Shown here piece by piece: positions 52,231 through 60,684 of a stretch of 64,000 bases of DNA (its first letter is position 1; each line of letters opens with the position of its first letter). Location: positions 1 through 64,000 of the forward strand of contig JBBRWM010000010.1 in the NCBI GenBank assembly GCA_038249195.1, written 5' to 3'. A model generated the notes under the pieces. It saw only the letters and a list, made by a program, of their open reading frames with translations. It was not told the DNA's origin and did no database searches. The translations under genes and the position numbers were made by a program. The DNA comes from JAOUEA01 sp038249195 (GTDB lineage: Bacteria > Actinomycetota > UBA4738 > HRBIN12).

Positions 52231-52914
52231 GTGGTGACCCGGACCCCCACGAGCAGGAACGAGACCGCGCGCGCCGCCCGCACCGAGGCCAAGCGCGAGC
52301 GCATCGTTGCGTGCGCGATGCGCCGGTTCGCGGACCACGGGTACCAGGGGGCGAAGATCGAGGAGATCGCCACCGAGCTCGGCATCGCCAAGGGCTCGGT
52401 GTTCCAGCACTTCGGGTCCAAGGCCGGGCTCTTCTTCGAGGCGTACAAGCGGGCCACGTTGCAGATGCCGGCCTGGCTCGACGCCCCCGAGGACGTGCGC
52501 TCGCAAGGCTTCTTCGCCACCGTCACCTACTGGCTGGAGCGGACCGAGCACCTCGTGCGCGAGGACTACGTCCCCTATCGCGTCTCGCTGATCGGCACGT
52601 ACAGCACCGACCTCGCGCTCAAGCGCGACATCAACCGCTTCCTGGTGAGCGAGGATCCCTACGGGACGCTGGACTTCGTGGAGTTCGGCATCGCGCGGGG
52701 CGAGGTGCGCGACGACGTGGACCTGGAGATGATCGTGTCCATGGTGGATTGGCTCTCGGGATCCATCCAGGACGCGCTCGTCACGGAGGAGCTCGACCCC
52801 GGCTTGTTCCACCGCGGCGGCGGCAACGCCGAGCGGCAGAGGCTCCGCGTCGAGCACTTCACGATCCTGCTGCGGAGCGCGATCGGCAAGGGGACCGCGA
52901 CGCCCACGACATAG
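52231..52914 (+). CDS. TetR-family transcriptional regulator
   Basis: The 227-residue protein has an N-terminal TetR HTH (about 20-70; RERIVACAMRRFADHGYQGA, IEEIATELGIAKGSVFQHFGSK) and a ligand-binding helical domain with no recognised specificity. The start is GTG 52231, apparently leaderless. It is divergent from the corrinoid methyltransferase operon, and the shared 175-bp region holds two matching palindromes, so it probably represses both itself and the operon until a ligand (perhaps the methylated substrate) binds. Confidence 0.93.
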   Translation: MVTRTPTSRNETARAARTEAKRERIVACAMRRFADHGYQGAKIEEIATELGIAKGSVFQHFGSKAGLFFEAYKRATLQMPAWLDAPEDVRSQGFFATVTYWLERTEHLVREDYVPYRVSLIGTYSTDLALKRDINRFLVSEDPYGTLDFVEFGIARGEVRDDVDLEMIVSMVDWLSGSIQDALVTEELDPGLFHRGGGNAERQRLRVEHFTILLRSAIGKGTATPTT

Positions 52915-52915
52915 G

Positions 52916-53626
52916 ATGCTGAGCATGAGCGTCCGGGCCACCGCCTCCCCCGCCAGGTCCCTGCGGCCCGAGACCGTGAAGCACTACCTCGAGACGATCT
53001 ACTACATCCAGTTCGAGGAGCCGCAGGTGCGGCCGGGGCGGATCGCCGAGTGGGTCGGCGTGAGCGCCCCCACGATCAGCGTCACCCTCAAGCGTTTGGC
53101 GGCGGACGGCTGGATCGACGTGGCCTCGGATCGCACGGTGCGGCTCTCGCCCAAGGGGCGTGAGCTCGCCGAGACGATCGTGCGCACGCACCGGCTGCTG
53201 GAGCGCTGGCTCACCGACGCCCTCGGGATGGACTGGGCCTCCGCGGACCTCGCCGCCCAGGAGATCGCCCCTGGGGTCTCCCAGAGCGTCGCCGACCGCC
53301 TCGACGAGCACCTGGGTCGCCCGAGCACGTGCCCGCACGGCAACCTGATCCCGGGTCGCAAGGCGCCCTACGGCACGCTCTCCTCGCTCGCCGAGCTGCC
53401 CGTGGGGACGCCCGCGGCCGTCCGCCGCATCTCCGAGGTCGCCGAGCACGACGCGCCCGACCTGCTGCGGCGGCTCAACGACTACGGCCTCACCATGGGC
53501 GCCCCAGTCGAGGTCGTCGAACGCATGCCGGGCGCCGACGCCGTGGCGGTCCGGGTCGCCGGCCACGACCTCGCGCTCGCCCAGGAGGTCGCCGGACTGA
53601 TCTGGGTCGAACCGAGCGACACCTGA
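52916..53626 (+). CDS. DtxR/MntR-family metal-dependent regulator (variant metal site)
   Basis: The protein has a winged HTH (about 19-80; IAEWVGVSAPTISVTLKRLAADGWI), the DtxR dimerisation domain (H92-R-x2-E96 retained) with TCPHGNLIPG, and a C-terminal SH3/FeoA-like domain (LLRRLNDYGLTMGAPVEVVER). In the dimerisation helix the usual Glu-His metal-ligand pair is replaced by Ala-Pro (residues 118-119 in QEIAPGVS). ATG 52916 sits 1 nt after the tetR stop; ATG 52925 is an alternative. Members normally repress iron or manganese uptake genes. The ligand and targets here are unknown. Confidence 0.85.
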   Translation: MLSMSVRATASPARSLRPETVKHYLETIYYIQFEEPQVRPGRIAEWVGVSAPTISVTLKRLAADGWIDVASDRTVRLSPKGRELAETIVRTHRLLERWLTDALGMDWASADLAAQEIAPGVSQSVADRLDEHLGRPSTCPHGNLIPGRKAPYGTLSSLAELPVGTPAAVRRISEVAEHDAPDLLRRLNDYGLTMGAPVEVVERMPGADAVAVRVAGHDLALAQEVAGLIWVEPSDT

Positions 53627-53682
53627 GCGTCGCCGCTCACAGCGTGTGTTCCCCTTGACCCGTTCGGCCCGACGTTCGTGCT

Positions 53683-53904
53683 GTGATCGAGACCGAGGAC
53701 GGATCGAGCATCATGTTCGAGTGGCACGGGTACGGACGCGTCTACCCGCCCGGGCGTCGGCAGATCGTGGGCGCCATCTTCCATCTCAGCGACGCCGTCT
53801 GCGTGTGTGTGGGCGAGGTACGGGCGCCGGCCGATCCTGCGCAGCCGGAGCCCGATCTCGTACTCGACGTCGCCGAGCTGATCTGGGAACCGATCGCGGA
53901 CTGA
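53683..53904 (+). CDS. Short DUF3237-like fragment (73 aa)
   Basis: Residues IMFEWHGYGRVYPPGRRQIV and AVCVCVGEVRAPADP followed by LVLDVAELIWEP resemble the C-terminal half of DUF3237-type proteins. The family is usually about 150 residues, so the N-terminal half is absent, and the loop between HLSD and AVCVC looks shortened. GTG 53683 lacks a ribosome binding site. It is more likely a remnant than a functional gene. Family assignment is from memory of wording and is tentative. Confidence 0.38.
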   Translation: MIETEDGSSIMFEWHGYGRVYPPGRRQIVGAIFHLSDAVCVCVGEVRAPADPAQPEPDLVLDVAELIWEPIAD

Positions 53905-53959
53905 GCCGCCTCTGGCCCGATGGTTCACCTGGTTCCGTCGCGGCCGCGGCGAAGCCCGC

Positions 53960-54429
53960 TCCGCGTCGCCGCCGTCGCCGCTGATCGCCTTGAGCAGGGT
54001 GTCGGTGCGGTCCTCGATCGTGAACACCCTCTGCTCGACGCTGGGCGTAAGGCCGTGTTCGGCCGGCATGATCCAGCTCTGGATGAACCGCATCGGCTGG
54101 GTCTCGGACGCGTTCTGTTCCGAGTGGTAGGCGCCGCTCCCGAGGGTCATCCGCTGCACCGAACCCGCCGGCAGGGGCCCGGGTGAGCCACCAACGTTGT
54201 CTTCGTGCCGGAACTGCCCCTCGACCACGTACGTTAGGCCCTCGATGTCTCGGTGCGGATGCATGGGCCAGACCGCGCCGGGGATCAGTCGGTCGTCGTT
54301 GAACACCCGCATCGTGCCGAAGGAGGTGTACTCGGGGTCCTGGTACATGTCGAATGAGTAGTGCCAGCGAGCGCGGAACCACCCGCCCTCCACATCGAAG
54401 ATCTGGTCGTTGGTTCGGATCTTCAGCAC
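53960..54429 (-). pseudogene. Truncated pirin-like bicupin gene
   Basis: From GTG 54429 the frame gives a good pirin N-terminal cupin: GGWFRARWHYSFDMYQDPEY, the metal-binding PMHPHRDIEGLTYVVEGQ (H-x-H-x-x-x-E type) and GAYHSEQNAS. Similarity stops at LLKAISGDGGDAE (about 53963), just where the second cupin should begin. The frame continues open but reads low-complexity Arg/Pro sequence, overlapping the DUF3237-like fragment on the other strand. The gene has therefore lost its C-terminal half. Confidence 0.6.
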
Positions 54430-54446
54430 GCCGGCGCTCGCCGGTT

Positions 54447-54749
54447 CTAATCGCTGAGCTTGCTCGCGAGGATGTCGATCTTCTCGATCGTCGGAGGCTC
54501 GGACAAGAGCTCGGCCGCATTCTGCATCAGGGCGCTGGCGATCGGCCCCGCGAGGTGAGCCTCGCGCCCCGACTCGTCGGGGAACACATCGAAGATGCCG
54601 AACGTGGATGGGCCGAGCCGGGTGGCGAACCACGCCGTGGTCTTCTCCTCCTGCTGAGCGAGCGGCAGCGCTCCTGCGAGGAAGCTCGCGACCTCCTCTT
54701 CCTTCCCCGGTTTCGCCTCGAGCCGCGCGAGGACCCCGACGGTCACCAT
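54447..54749 (-). CDS. Antibiotic biosynthesis monooxygenase (ABM) domain protein
   Basis: This 100-residue protein of the dimeric ferredoxin-like fold shows VTVGVLARLEAKPGKEEEVA and TTAWFATRLGPSTFGIFDVF, as in ABM/YgiN-type quinol monooxygenases. A GGAGGGAG ribosome binding site precedes ATG 54749. Biological substrate unknown; such proteins often act on quinones or are stress-related. The start of the truncated pirin gene lies 17 bp downstream. Confidence 0.85.
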   Translation of the reverse strand: MVTVGVLARLEAKPGKEEEVASFLAGALPLAQQEEKTTAWFATRLGPSTFGIFDVFPDESGREAHLAGPIASALMQNAAELLSEPPTIEKIDILASKLSD

Positions 54750-54965
54750 GGCACTCCCTCCTGTCGACCGATCTGACCACCGTACCGCGGATCGGACCGC
54801 CGCGAGACCGCGAGGCGCCGGCCTGGCCGCAGGAGTCGGTAGCCTGGCCTTATGCCCGCCGCGTTCCCGGGTCAGACTTGCTCTGGCGGTTCTCGAGCGA
54901 TCTCCGACTACCCGGCCCACGGGGCAGGACCACGGCCCTGCCCCGGGACGAGGCGTGTCGATGGG

Positions 54966-55109
54966 TCAGTAGCCGAAGCCGCCGCCTCCTCCCCCTCCGT
55001 GGTGGAGGAACAAGAGGTAGACGACTAGATACGCGGCCGTGCCCACCGCTAGGTAGATCCCTAGCCACTTCTTCCATCGCCGGCCATAGCCGGAAGTGTT
55101 CTGTGCCAT
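54966..55109 (-). CDS. Very small Gly-rich membrane protein (47 aa)
   Basis: The frame MAQNTSGYGRRWKKWLGIYL continues with AVGTAAYLVVYLLFLHH and ends in a run of seven glycines and FGY. It is one positively charged segment plus a single membrane helix with an extracytoplasmic Gly-rich tail. AAGGAGG stands before ATG 55109 with good spacing, and the composition is clearly protein-like. No family is recognised. Confidence 0.72.
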   Translation of the reverse strand: MAQNTSGYGRRWKKWLGIYLAVGTAAYLVVYLLFLHHGGGGGGGFGY

Positions 55110-55217
55110 GATTCGGCCTCCTTACCTCGCGTGACATCCTTCATGGGTACTACCGACGAAAGGGCCAGCAGGTTTGCCAAAATCCCTGAGGACTTGCTGA
55201 GAAAGCAGATCCTCCGG

Positions 55218-55712
55218 TTAGGCGAACGGAAGGCCATCCTGCGACGGTCGTTTCCGGCGGCGGCGGAGCGCGCGCTCCGCGTCGTCCACGCTGACGGAGC
55301 CCCGCAGGTAGTTGGCAAGGGCGAACCGGTCGCACGTGGTTTCGGCCGCGGCCTTGCGGTGGAGGCACTCGCGCAGGTACCAATGCATCCACTCGTGGCA
55401 GTACAGGAAGCGCAGGACCTCTCGCGGCTCGCGGAACGTCACACCCTCGGTGAGCCAGATGAACCGCATCTGGCCACCTCCCGGCCGGCGCTTGGCGCCA
55501 TAGGGCACGACCTCGCCGAAGGGGAGGAACGGCTCGGGCACCTGCAGGGTGATCGATCGCTCGGTGAAGTCGGTCCACGCCGAGAGGTGGGGCTTCTGCC
55601 GGTAGCGCAGGTACTTCACGTGCACGAGGTAGCCGCCGGGTTCCGGCAGTCCGGCGAGCAGCGCTCCGACCTCGTGGGGCGGTAGCTCCGGGACGGCCGA
55701 CGTGATGCGCAC
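55218..55712 (-). CDS. SprT-like zinc metallopeptidase-type protein
   Basis: The 164-residue protein has HExxH in YCHEWMHWYLRE, followed by a downstream Glu (AAAETTCDRFALANYL) that could be the third zinc ligand, as in gluzincins and SprT-like domains. The N-terminal half is beta-rich (YLVHVKYLRYRQKPHLSAW; ERSITLQVPEPFLP). It has no signal peptide, so it is cytoplasmic. Start GTG 55712. Substrate unknown. Confidence 0.72.
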   Translation of the reverse strand: MRITSAVPELPPHEVGALLAGLPEPGGYLVHVKYLRYRQKPHLSAWTDFTERSITLQVPEPFLPFGEVVPYGAKRRPGGGQMRFIWLTEGVTFREPREVLRFLYCHEWMHWYLRECLHRKAAAETTCDRFALANYLRGSVSVDDAERALRRRRKRPSQDGLPFA

Positions 55713-55754
55713 GCTCGGCAGGCTACCGAGGAGCGCCCGCTAGCATGGGCCGTC

Positions 55755-56468
55755 ATGGCCGAGGGGGGCACACCACGGCCGCGCGACCACCGCGACGGCG
55801 TCCGCCAAACCCTCTCGCTCGGTGTGGCCGTGCTGGGGTTCGGGATCTCCTTCGGCGTGCTGGCCCGTGCCTCGGGGATGGGCGTGCTCGCCCCCGTGGT
55901 GATGTCGGCCACCACGTTCGCGGGGTCGGCGCAGTTCGCCGCGGTGTCGGTGCTGGGCGCGGGTGGCAGCGTTGCCGCGGCGGTGGCGGCCGCGGTCTTG
56001 CTGAACGCCCGGTACGCGCCGATCGGCGTCAGCGTCGCCCCCTATCTGACGGGTCCCTGGTGGTCCCGCTTCCTCCACGGTCAGTTGGTGGTGGACGAAT
56101 CCTGGGCCATCGCCGCCGAGGGCGAGGGGCGCTTCAATACCAAGGTCCTGGTGGGGGCGGGGCTCACGATCTACGTGGCCTGGGTGGTGGGCACGGTCGT
56201 CGGCGTGGCGTTCGGTAACCTGATCGGCGACCCCGCGCGGCTCGGACTCGACGCCGCCTTCCCCGCGCTCTTCCTGGCCCTGCTGGTGCCTCAGCTCCGA
56301 TCGCGTTCCGCGCGGCAGGCGGCGCTCCTGGGCGCCGCGATCGCGCTGGCGCTGACGCCGTTCACGCCGGCCGGCGTCCCGATCGTGGCGGCGAGCGCCG
56401 CGTGCCTGTTGGGCCTCAGATCCTTCCCGAACCATTCGGGAACACCCGCGCCGGAGGCGGAGGGATGA
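55755..56468 (+). CDS. azlC: AzlC-family branched-chain amino acid exporter, large subunit
   Basis: The 237-residue membrane protein has the AzlC signatures GFGISFGVLARASG, MSATTFAGSAQFAAVSVL, LNARYAPIGVS and LVVDESWAIA. Together with AzlD it exports branched-chain amino acids or related compounds. It starts at ATG 55755 and is coupled to azlD by ATGA. Confidence 0.93.
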   Translation: MAEGGTPRPRDHRDGVRQTLSLGVAVLGFGISFGVLARASGMGVLAPVVMSATTFAGSAQFAAVSVLGAGGSVAAAVAAAVLLNARYAPIGVSVAPYLTGPWWSRFLHGQLVVDESWAIAAEGEGRFNTKVLVGAGLTIYVAWVVGTVVGVAFGNLIGDPARLGLDAAFPALFLALLVPQLRSRSARQAALLGAAIALALTPFTPAGVPIVAASAACLLGLRSFPNHSGTPAPEAEG

Positions 56469-56782
56469 GCCTGGCTAGCACGTGGGCCGTCGTGGTCCTG
56501 GTGGGGGCCGCCACGATCGCGATCAAGTCGCTCGGCCCGATCCTGCTGGGGGGACGGCCTCTGCCTTCCCGCGTCGGCGGGGTCGTCGCGCTGCTGGCGC
56601 CGGCCTTGCTCGCGGCGCTGGTGGCCATCAACACCTTCGCGATGGGTCAGCGGCTCGTGGTGGACGCGCGCCTCCTTGGGGTCGGCGCGGCGGCGGTGGC
56701 GATCCGGTTGAAGGCGCCGATCCTTGTAGTGGTGGTGGTCGCCGCGGTGGTCACGGCCTCCGTCCGGGCGCTCGCCGCTTGA
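56465..56782 (+). CDS. azlD: AzlD-family branched-chain amino acid transport subunit
   Basis: The 105-residue protein has three to four membrane helices and the AzlD pattern TWAVVVLVGAATIAIKSLGP, then RVGGVVALLAPALLAALVA. ATG 56465 overlaps the azlC stop by 4 nt. The pair is the minimal exporter complex. Confidence 0.9.
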   Translation: MSLASTWAVVVLVGAATIAIKSLGPILLGGRPLPSRVGGVVALLAPALLAALVAINTFAMGQRLVVDARLLGVGAAAVAIRLKAPILVVVVVAAVVTASVRALAA

Positions 56783-56801
56783 CCGCAGGCCGCGGTCGCG
56801 A

Positions 56802-58985
56802 TCAGCCCCTGAGCGACGCCTTCGCGGCCTGCGCCTCGTGCCAGACGCGCGCCGCAGACGCCCGAGCGTGCTTCGGCCGCTCGCACGACTTCCGGGGACC
56901 CGAGCCCTGGTTCTGCAGGCACGTGTCCAGGCCCGGACCGCCGTTGAGGGAGTCGTTGTCGTCGCCACCCCTCAGCGTGTCGTTCCCGGGACCGCCGGCG
57001 ATCCGGTCGTTGCCGGACACGCCGGAGAGCTTGTCGTTCCCGCCCCCGCCTCGGATCACGTCGTTGCCGTTGTTGCCCACCAGGACGTTCGCGTGCGCAT
57101 CGCCTACGAGCACGTCGCGCTGTGAGTTCCCCTCCACGATCTCGATGCCCGAGAGCTTGTCCTTCCCCTCCCCGGTCGCCGTCCCCTTCTGCAGGTTCAC
57201 GTTCACGCCGGAAGCGGCGCCGTAGTTCACGCTGTCCTTGCCCGCGCCGCCGCCCATGGTGTCGTTCCCGTTCAGCCCCGTAAGCCTGTCGTTCCCGCCC
57301 GCTCCCAGGAGTGTGTCGTTCAGGTTCCCACCGCGCAACGTGTCGTTCTTGGCGGAGCCCACGACCTTCTCGATCCCGCCGAGCGTGTCGGAGCCCTCGC
57401 CCGTCGCGGTGCCGGCCAGCAACGACACAACCACCGCCTTCTTCGAACCCCCGTAGCTCACGGTGTCGACGCCCGGCCCGCCCTCGAACCCATCGTTGCC
57501 GCTCCTGCCCACCAGGATGTCGTTGCCGGGGCCGCCGCTCAGGCGGTCGGAGCCCGCCAACCCGTCAAGCACGTCGGCACCGGGGCCGCCGCTCAGATGA
57601 TCGTTCTTCTTGGACCCGACCAGCCGCTCGAAGCCGCTCAGCGAGTCCGTCCCCTGTCCGGTGGCCGTGCCGTTGATCGTTGCCACGACCGCCTTGCCCG
57701 CGGTCGAGTAGTCGACCGTATCCCTCCCCGGACCCCCGACGAGGATGTCGTTGCCGCGCCCGCCGACGATGGTGTCGTTGCCCTCGCCGCCGATGAGCGT
57801 CTCGGCGGCTCCCGAGCCGAGAAGGGTGTCGTTCTGCGCGGATCCGACCACGCGCTGAGTCGACGCCAGCGTATCCACGCCCTGCCCGGTGGCGTGCCCG
57901 GTGCCCAGCAGAACCTTGACCGGACCGGCGATCGCCGAGAAGTCTGCCGTGTTGGTCCCAGCACCGCCCTGCAGGACGTCGTTGCCGCCCAGGCCCGCCA
58001 GCGTGTCGTCCCCGCCCGCCCCCTGCAGCGTGTTCGCCCCGGCGTTGCCAGTGAGCGTGTCCGGACCTGAAGACCCAGTGAGGTTCTCGATGTTCTTGAG
58101 GGTGTCCGTCCCTTCCCCCGTGGCCGTCCCCGTGGCCAACGAGGCGGTCACGGAGCTCGAGAACGCGGCCGTGTCGATCCCGGCCCCGCCCTGGAAATCG
58201 TCGTCTCCGCCGCCTCCCGCGAGCGTGTCGTTTCCACCCGCCCCCTGCAGCACGTTGCCGCTCCCATCCCCGGTGAGCGTGTCGTTGGCGGAGGTACCGA
58301 TCACGTTCTCCACGGTGGTGAAGGTGTCGTTGCCCTCGCCGAATCCGGTCCCGGCTTGAAGGTTCACATCGACGGCGCCGCCTGCGCCGGAAAGATCGGC
58401 CGTGTCTTTCCCTCCCCCGCCGATGTAGTCGTCGTTGCCCGGCCCGCCGATGATCGTGTCGTCGTTGGGCCCTCCGGTCAGCTGGTCGTTGCCACTGAGC
58501 CCCTTGAGCGTGAGGGCCGCACTCGTGTAGATGACGTCATCGTCGCCGTCGCCGTTTCCGTCGACGCCACTCCCATCGGCAGTGAGCGCATCCCCACCCG
58601 TCGTACCCGCCACGATCATCGAGTCGCTCCCGGCATTGAAGTCCACCGTGATCTCGATCTCGGATGTGCCAGCGACCTCGGGAGTGGCACCGGGGGCGAA
58701 CGAAGCGGGATCGAAGACAGTGAGCGTGTTTGCTCCCGAGCCGCCCAACACAGAGAGCGTGTCGGTGTTCCCGATGTCCGCGGCGCCGCATGGGCTGCCG
58801 TTGAACTCTATGGCGTGGGTCGCCGGCGAGACGCTCAGCGCGTCGGTGGCACCTGCGCCCAGCGTCACCGTGACGAGGTCGATGTTGTCATAGCTGCATG
58901 CTGAAGCTAAGGCGGGCGGCATCAACCATGGGATCAGGCCGACAGTTAGCGCGAAGCTGGATACGACCGCGATGCGCCTGATCAT
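56802..58985 (-). CDS. Secreted RTX-type calcium-binding repeat protein
   Basis: The 727-residue protein has a Sec signal peptide (MIRRIAVVSSFALTVGLIPW; cleavage after ALASA) and a 130-residue N-terminal region. After it comes a long array of RTX nonapeptides (G-G-x-G-N/D-D-x-L-x: GGPGNDILVG, GAGGNDTLAGG, GGRGNDILVGG) in six larger modules, each with a V-x-V-x-L-x2-GTATGEG-x-DTL-x2-IE strand region. The C-terminal 30 residues are basic with two Cys-rich points. Calcium folding of RTX arrays after export is established. I chose ATG 58985 because GGAAG precedes it. Adhesin, surface layer or enzyme roles are possible; no catalytic domain is visible. Confidence 0.9.
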   Translation of the reverse strand: MIRRIAVVSSFALTVGLIPWLMPPALASACSYDNIDLVTVTLGAGATDALSVSPATHAIEFNGSPCGAADIGNTDTLSVLGGSGANTLTVFDPASFAPGATPEVAGTSEIEITVDFNAGSDSMIVAGTTGGDALTADGSGVDGNGDGDDDVIYTSAALTLKGLSGNDQLTGGPNDDTIIGGPGNDDYIGGGGKDTADLSGAGGAVDVNLQAGTGFGEGNDTFTTVENVIGTSANDTLTGDGSGNVLQGAGGNDTLAGGGGDDDFQGGAGIDTAAFSSSVTASLATGTATGEGTDTLKNIENLTGSSGPDTLTGNAGANTLQGAGGDDTLAGLGGNDVLQGGAGTNTADFSAIAGPVKVLLGTGHATGQGVDTLASTQRVVGSAQNDTLLGSGAAETLIGGEGNDTIVGGRGNDILVGGPGRDTVDYSTAGKAVVATINGTATGQGTDSLSGFERLVGSKKNDHLSGGPGADVLDGLAGSDRLSGGPGNDILVGRSGNDGFEGGPGVDTVSYGGSKKAVVVSLLAGTATGEGSDTLGGIEKVVGSAKNDTLRGGNLNDTLLGAGGNDRLTGLNGNDTMGGGAGKDSVNYGAASGVNVNLQKGTATGEGKDKLSGIEIVEGNSQRDVLVGDAHANVLVGNNGNDVIRGGGGNDKLSGVSGNDRIAGGPGNDTLRGGDDNDSLNGGPGLDTCLQNQGSGPRKSCERPKHARASAARVWHEAQAAKASLRG

Positions 58986-59152
58986 GATCTTCCTTTTCCG
59001 GGTGCGGTAGGACGCGGACGCACGGAGCATCCCACGATTGGCCTACAACGTCGAGATGGAATTCGCGGCCGCCGTCCGGCATCCGGACCCCGCCCAGAAG
59101 GGAACCCTATCGATCGCCTCCCCATGGCTGGTGGGAGGCGCAGACGACCAAA

Positions 59153-59557
59153 TCAGGCGGCGCCGGAGACGCGGCCCTGGTCGAGGCTTTCGACGTCGCC
59201 CGCCGGGATCTGCTGCTTGGACGACAGCACTTGGCTGCGCGCGCGGCTCCACCACTTCGCAATCTGGTCGAACCGTTCGCGCCCGGCCCTCGCGCCCACC
59301 ACGTAGGCCGCGCCGGCGGCGACGGCAACCACGGCTACTCGCCGCATGCGGCTCGGTCGCTTGCCGCTGGTGCTGAGGCGCTCGATGGCGTCGAGCGCCC
59401 GGTCGAGCTCCCCACGCTCGCGCCGGTTCTCCTCCTGGAGCGCGTGGTTCTCGGTCTGCAAGCGGTCGCGGTCCTCCCGGGTGTCCTGCAGCTTGTGCTC
59501 GAGCCGCTTGCGGTGCGCGGTCTCACGGATGTCCATGGCTCGCTCTCTGATCTCCAT
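59153..59557 (-). CDS. YtxH-like small membrane protein with long helix
   Basis: The 134-residue protein begins with a charged coiled coil (RKRLEHKLQDTREDRDRLQT, ENHALQEENRRERGELDR). A short hydrophobic segment VAVVAVAAGAAYVVGARAG follows and then RERFDQIAKWW, typical of YtxH-domain proteins. GGAAGG precedes ATG 59557. Likely membrane-associated, stress-related; function unknown. Confidence 0.72.
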   Translation of the reverse strand: MEIRERAMDIRETAHRKRLEHKLQDTREDRDRLQTENHALQEENRRERGELDRALDAIERLSTSGKRPSRMRRVAVVAVAAGAAYVVGARAGRERFDQIAKWWSRARSQVLSSKQQIPAGDVESLDQGRVSGAA

Positions 59558-59675
59558 GCGCGTCCTTCCCTTCCGCTCGATCGATGTTTCTTCCCCTTGC
59601 TCTTCCCGTTTGGACCGGTTCTGACACATCGCCGTGGAGGTGTGTACGGCGGGCTCGCGGGGTACGAAAGCATCC

Positions 59676-59927
59676 ATGACCACCGAGGCCGAAACGACGT
59701 GTCCTATCTGCGGAGAGGGGACGCTCGTCGATCTGACGTTCGACGAGCGCGGGGCCGGCGAACCATCACGCCAATCGCCGGACAGCGTCGAGGTGCAGAG
59801 CTACGACTGCGGTCACGAGGTTGCTGGCCCCGCGCTTCGGACCGCCGATCCCGAGCAGCTCGACGTCGAACGCCGCAGCTCGGAGGACACGGTCGAACCG
59901 CCCGGGGTGGGCGGAGGCGGCCGATGA
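59676..59927 (+). CDS. Small zinc-ribbon-like protein (83 aa)
   Basis: The 83-residue acidic protein has CPICGEG near the N-terminus and YDCGHEV downstream, forming a possible Cys3His zinc site. The C-terminal half is disordered and Glu/Gly-rich. ATG 59676 follows the divergent YtxH-like gene by 118 bp. No family recognised. Confidence 0.62.
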   Translation: MTTEAETTCPICGEGTLVDLTFDERGAGEPSRQSPDSVEVQSYDCGHEVAGPALRTADPEQLDVERRSSEDTVEPPGVGGGGR

Positions 59928-60043
59928 GGATCGGCTCAACTCCGTCGCGGGCCGGCCGATCGCTGCGGCCCAGCAGGTTTCAGCAGGCCCGCCCTCGGGT
60001 AGCATCCGGGAGGCACAGAAGCTGGGACGGAGGCGAGAGATCT

Positions 60044-60415
60044 ATGGTCGAGATGGTCCTTGACGTCTCCTCCAACGCCAGGGCCCCGGGGATCGCCCGC
60101 GAAGCGCTCCGCGACATGCTCGATGAGTCGATCCCCCGGGCGTTCTCCTTGGACGCGCAACTTGCCATCACGGAGTTGGTGACCAACAGCGTGCGCCACG
60201 TGAGGGCGCCGAGCACCATCGAGGTTCGAGCGGACCTCTCCACCGAGCGGCTCCGGGTGGAGATCAGGGACCGAGGAGCCGGGTTCACCTACCTGGACAC
60301 GGCGCCGGCCGCCGAGGCGGAAGGTGGGTGGGGTCTTCTGATCGTGGATCGGGTCGCGGATCGCTGGGGCTTCAGCGAGAAGCCCGGCACCGCTTGGTTC
60401 GAGCTGGACCGCTAG
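60044..60415 (+). CDS. Anti-sigma-type serine kinase/ATP-binding protein (HATPase_c_2)
   Basis: The 123-residue protein is a stand-alone GHKL ATPase of the anti-sigma-factor/SpoIIAB-RsbW type: ITELVTNSVRH (N box), VEIRDRGAGF (G1) and GGWGLLIVDRVADRWG (G2). Members bind and phosphorylate anti-anti-sigma proteins or bind sigma factors. GGAGGCGAGAG precedes ATG 60044. No sigma factor or STAS partner lies in the window. Its TAG shares the CTAG with the opposite gene's TAG. Confidence 0.87.
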   Translation: MVEMVLDVSSNARAPGIAREALRDMLDESIPRAFSLDAQLAITELVTNSVRHVRAPSTIEVRADLSTERLRVEIRDRGAGFTYLDTAPAAEAEGGWGLLIVDRVADRWGFSEKPGTAWFELDR

Positions 60416-60684
60416 TCCAGCCGCCGCCATCCGGGCGGGTGACCCGGGTTGTGGTGCACCGTCTCCTCTTCGGCCATCGGCCAGTTCTTGCTCAGGCCGT
60501 CGTAGAAGTAGCCTTTGGCCTGCCACGGGTTCCCCCCGTCCCCGATCAGACGCGTGAGGAGCCGCTGCCCGTCCGGCTGTTGCCATTCCGCGATCATCGC
60601 GAAACCCACCAGACGAAGGTCGGCGGCAGGAACTATCGATTCAAGGGCGGTAGCGATCGCCATCTGTTCGATCGAGCCCGGCAT
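60412..60684 (-). CDS. Hypothetical protein (90 aa)
   Basis: The 90-residue product has good composition with an alpha/beta pattern (IEQMAIATALESIVPAADLR; VGFAMIAEWQQPDGQRLLTR; WQAKGYFYDGLSKNWPM). GGAAGGACGAG precedes ATG 60684. I recognise no family. Convergent with the anti-sigma-type gene, sharing stop-codon bases. Confidence 0.6.
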   Translation of the reverse strand: MPGSIEQMAIATALESIVPAADLRLVGFAMIAEWQQPDGQRLLTRLIGDGGNPWQAKGYFYDGLSKNWPMAEEETVHHNPGHPPGWRRLD

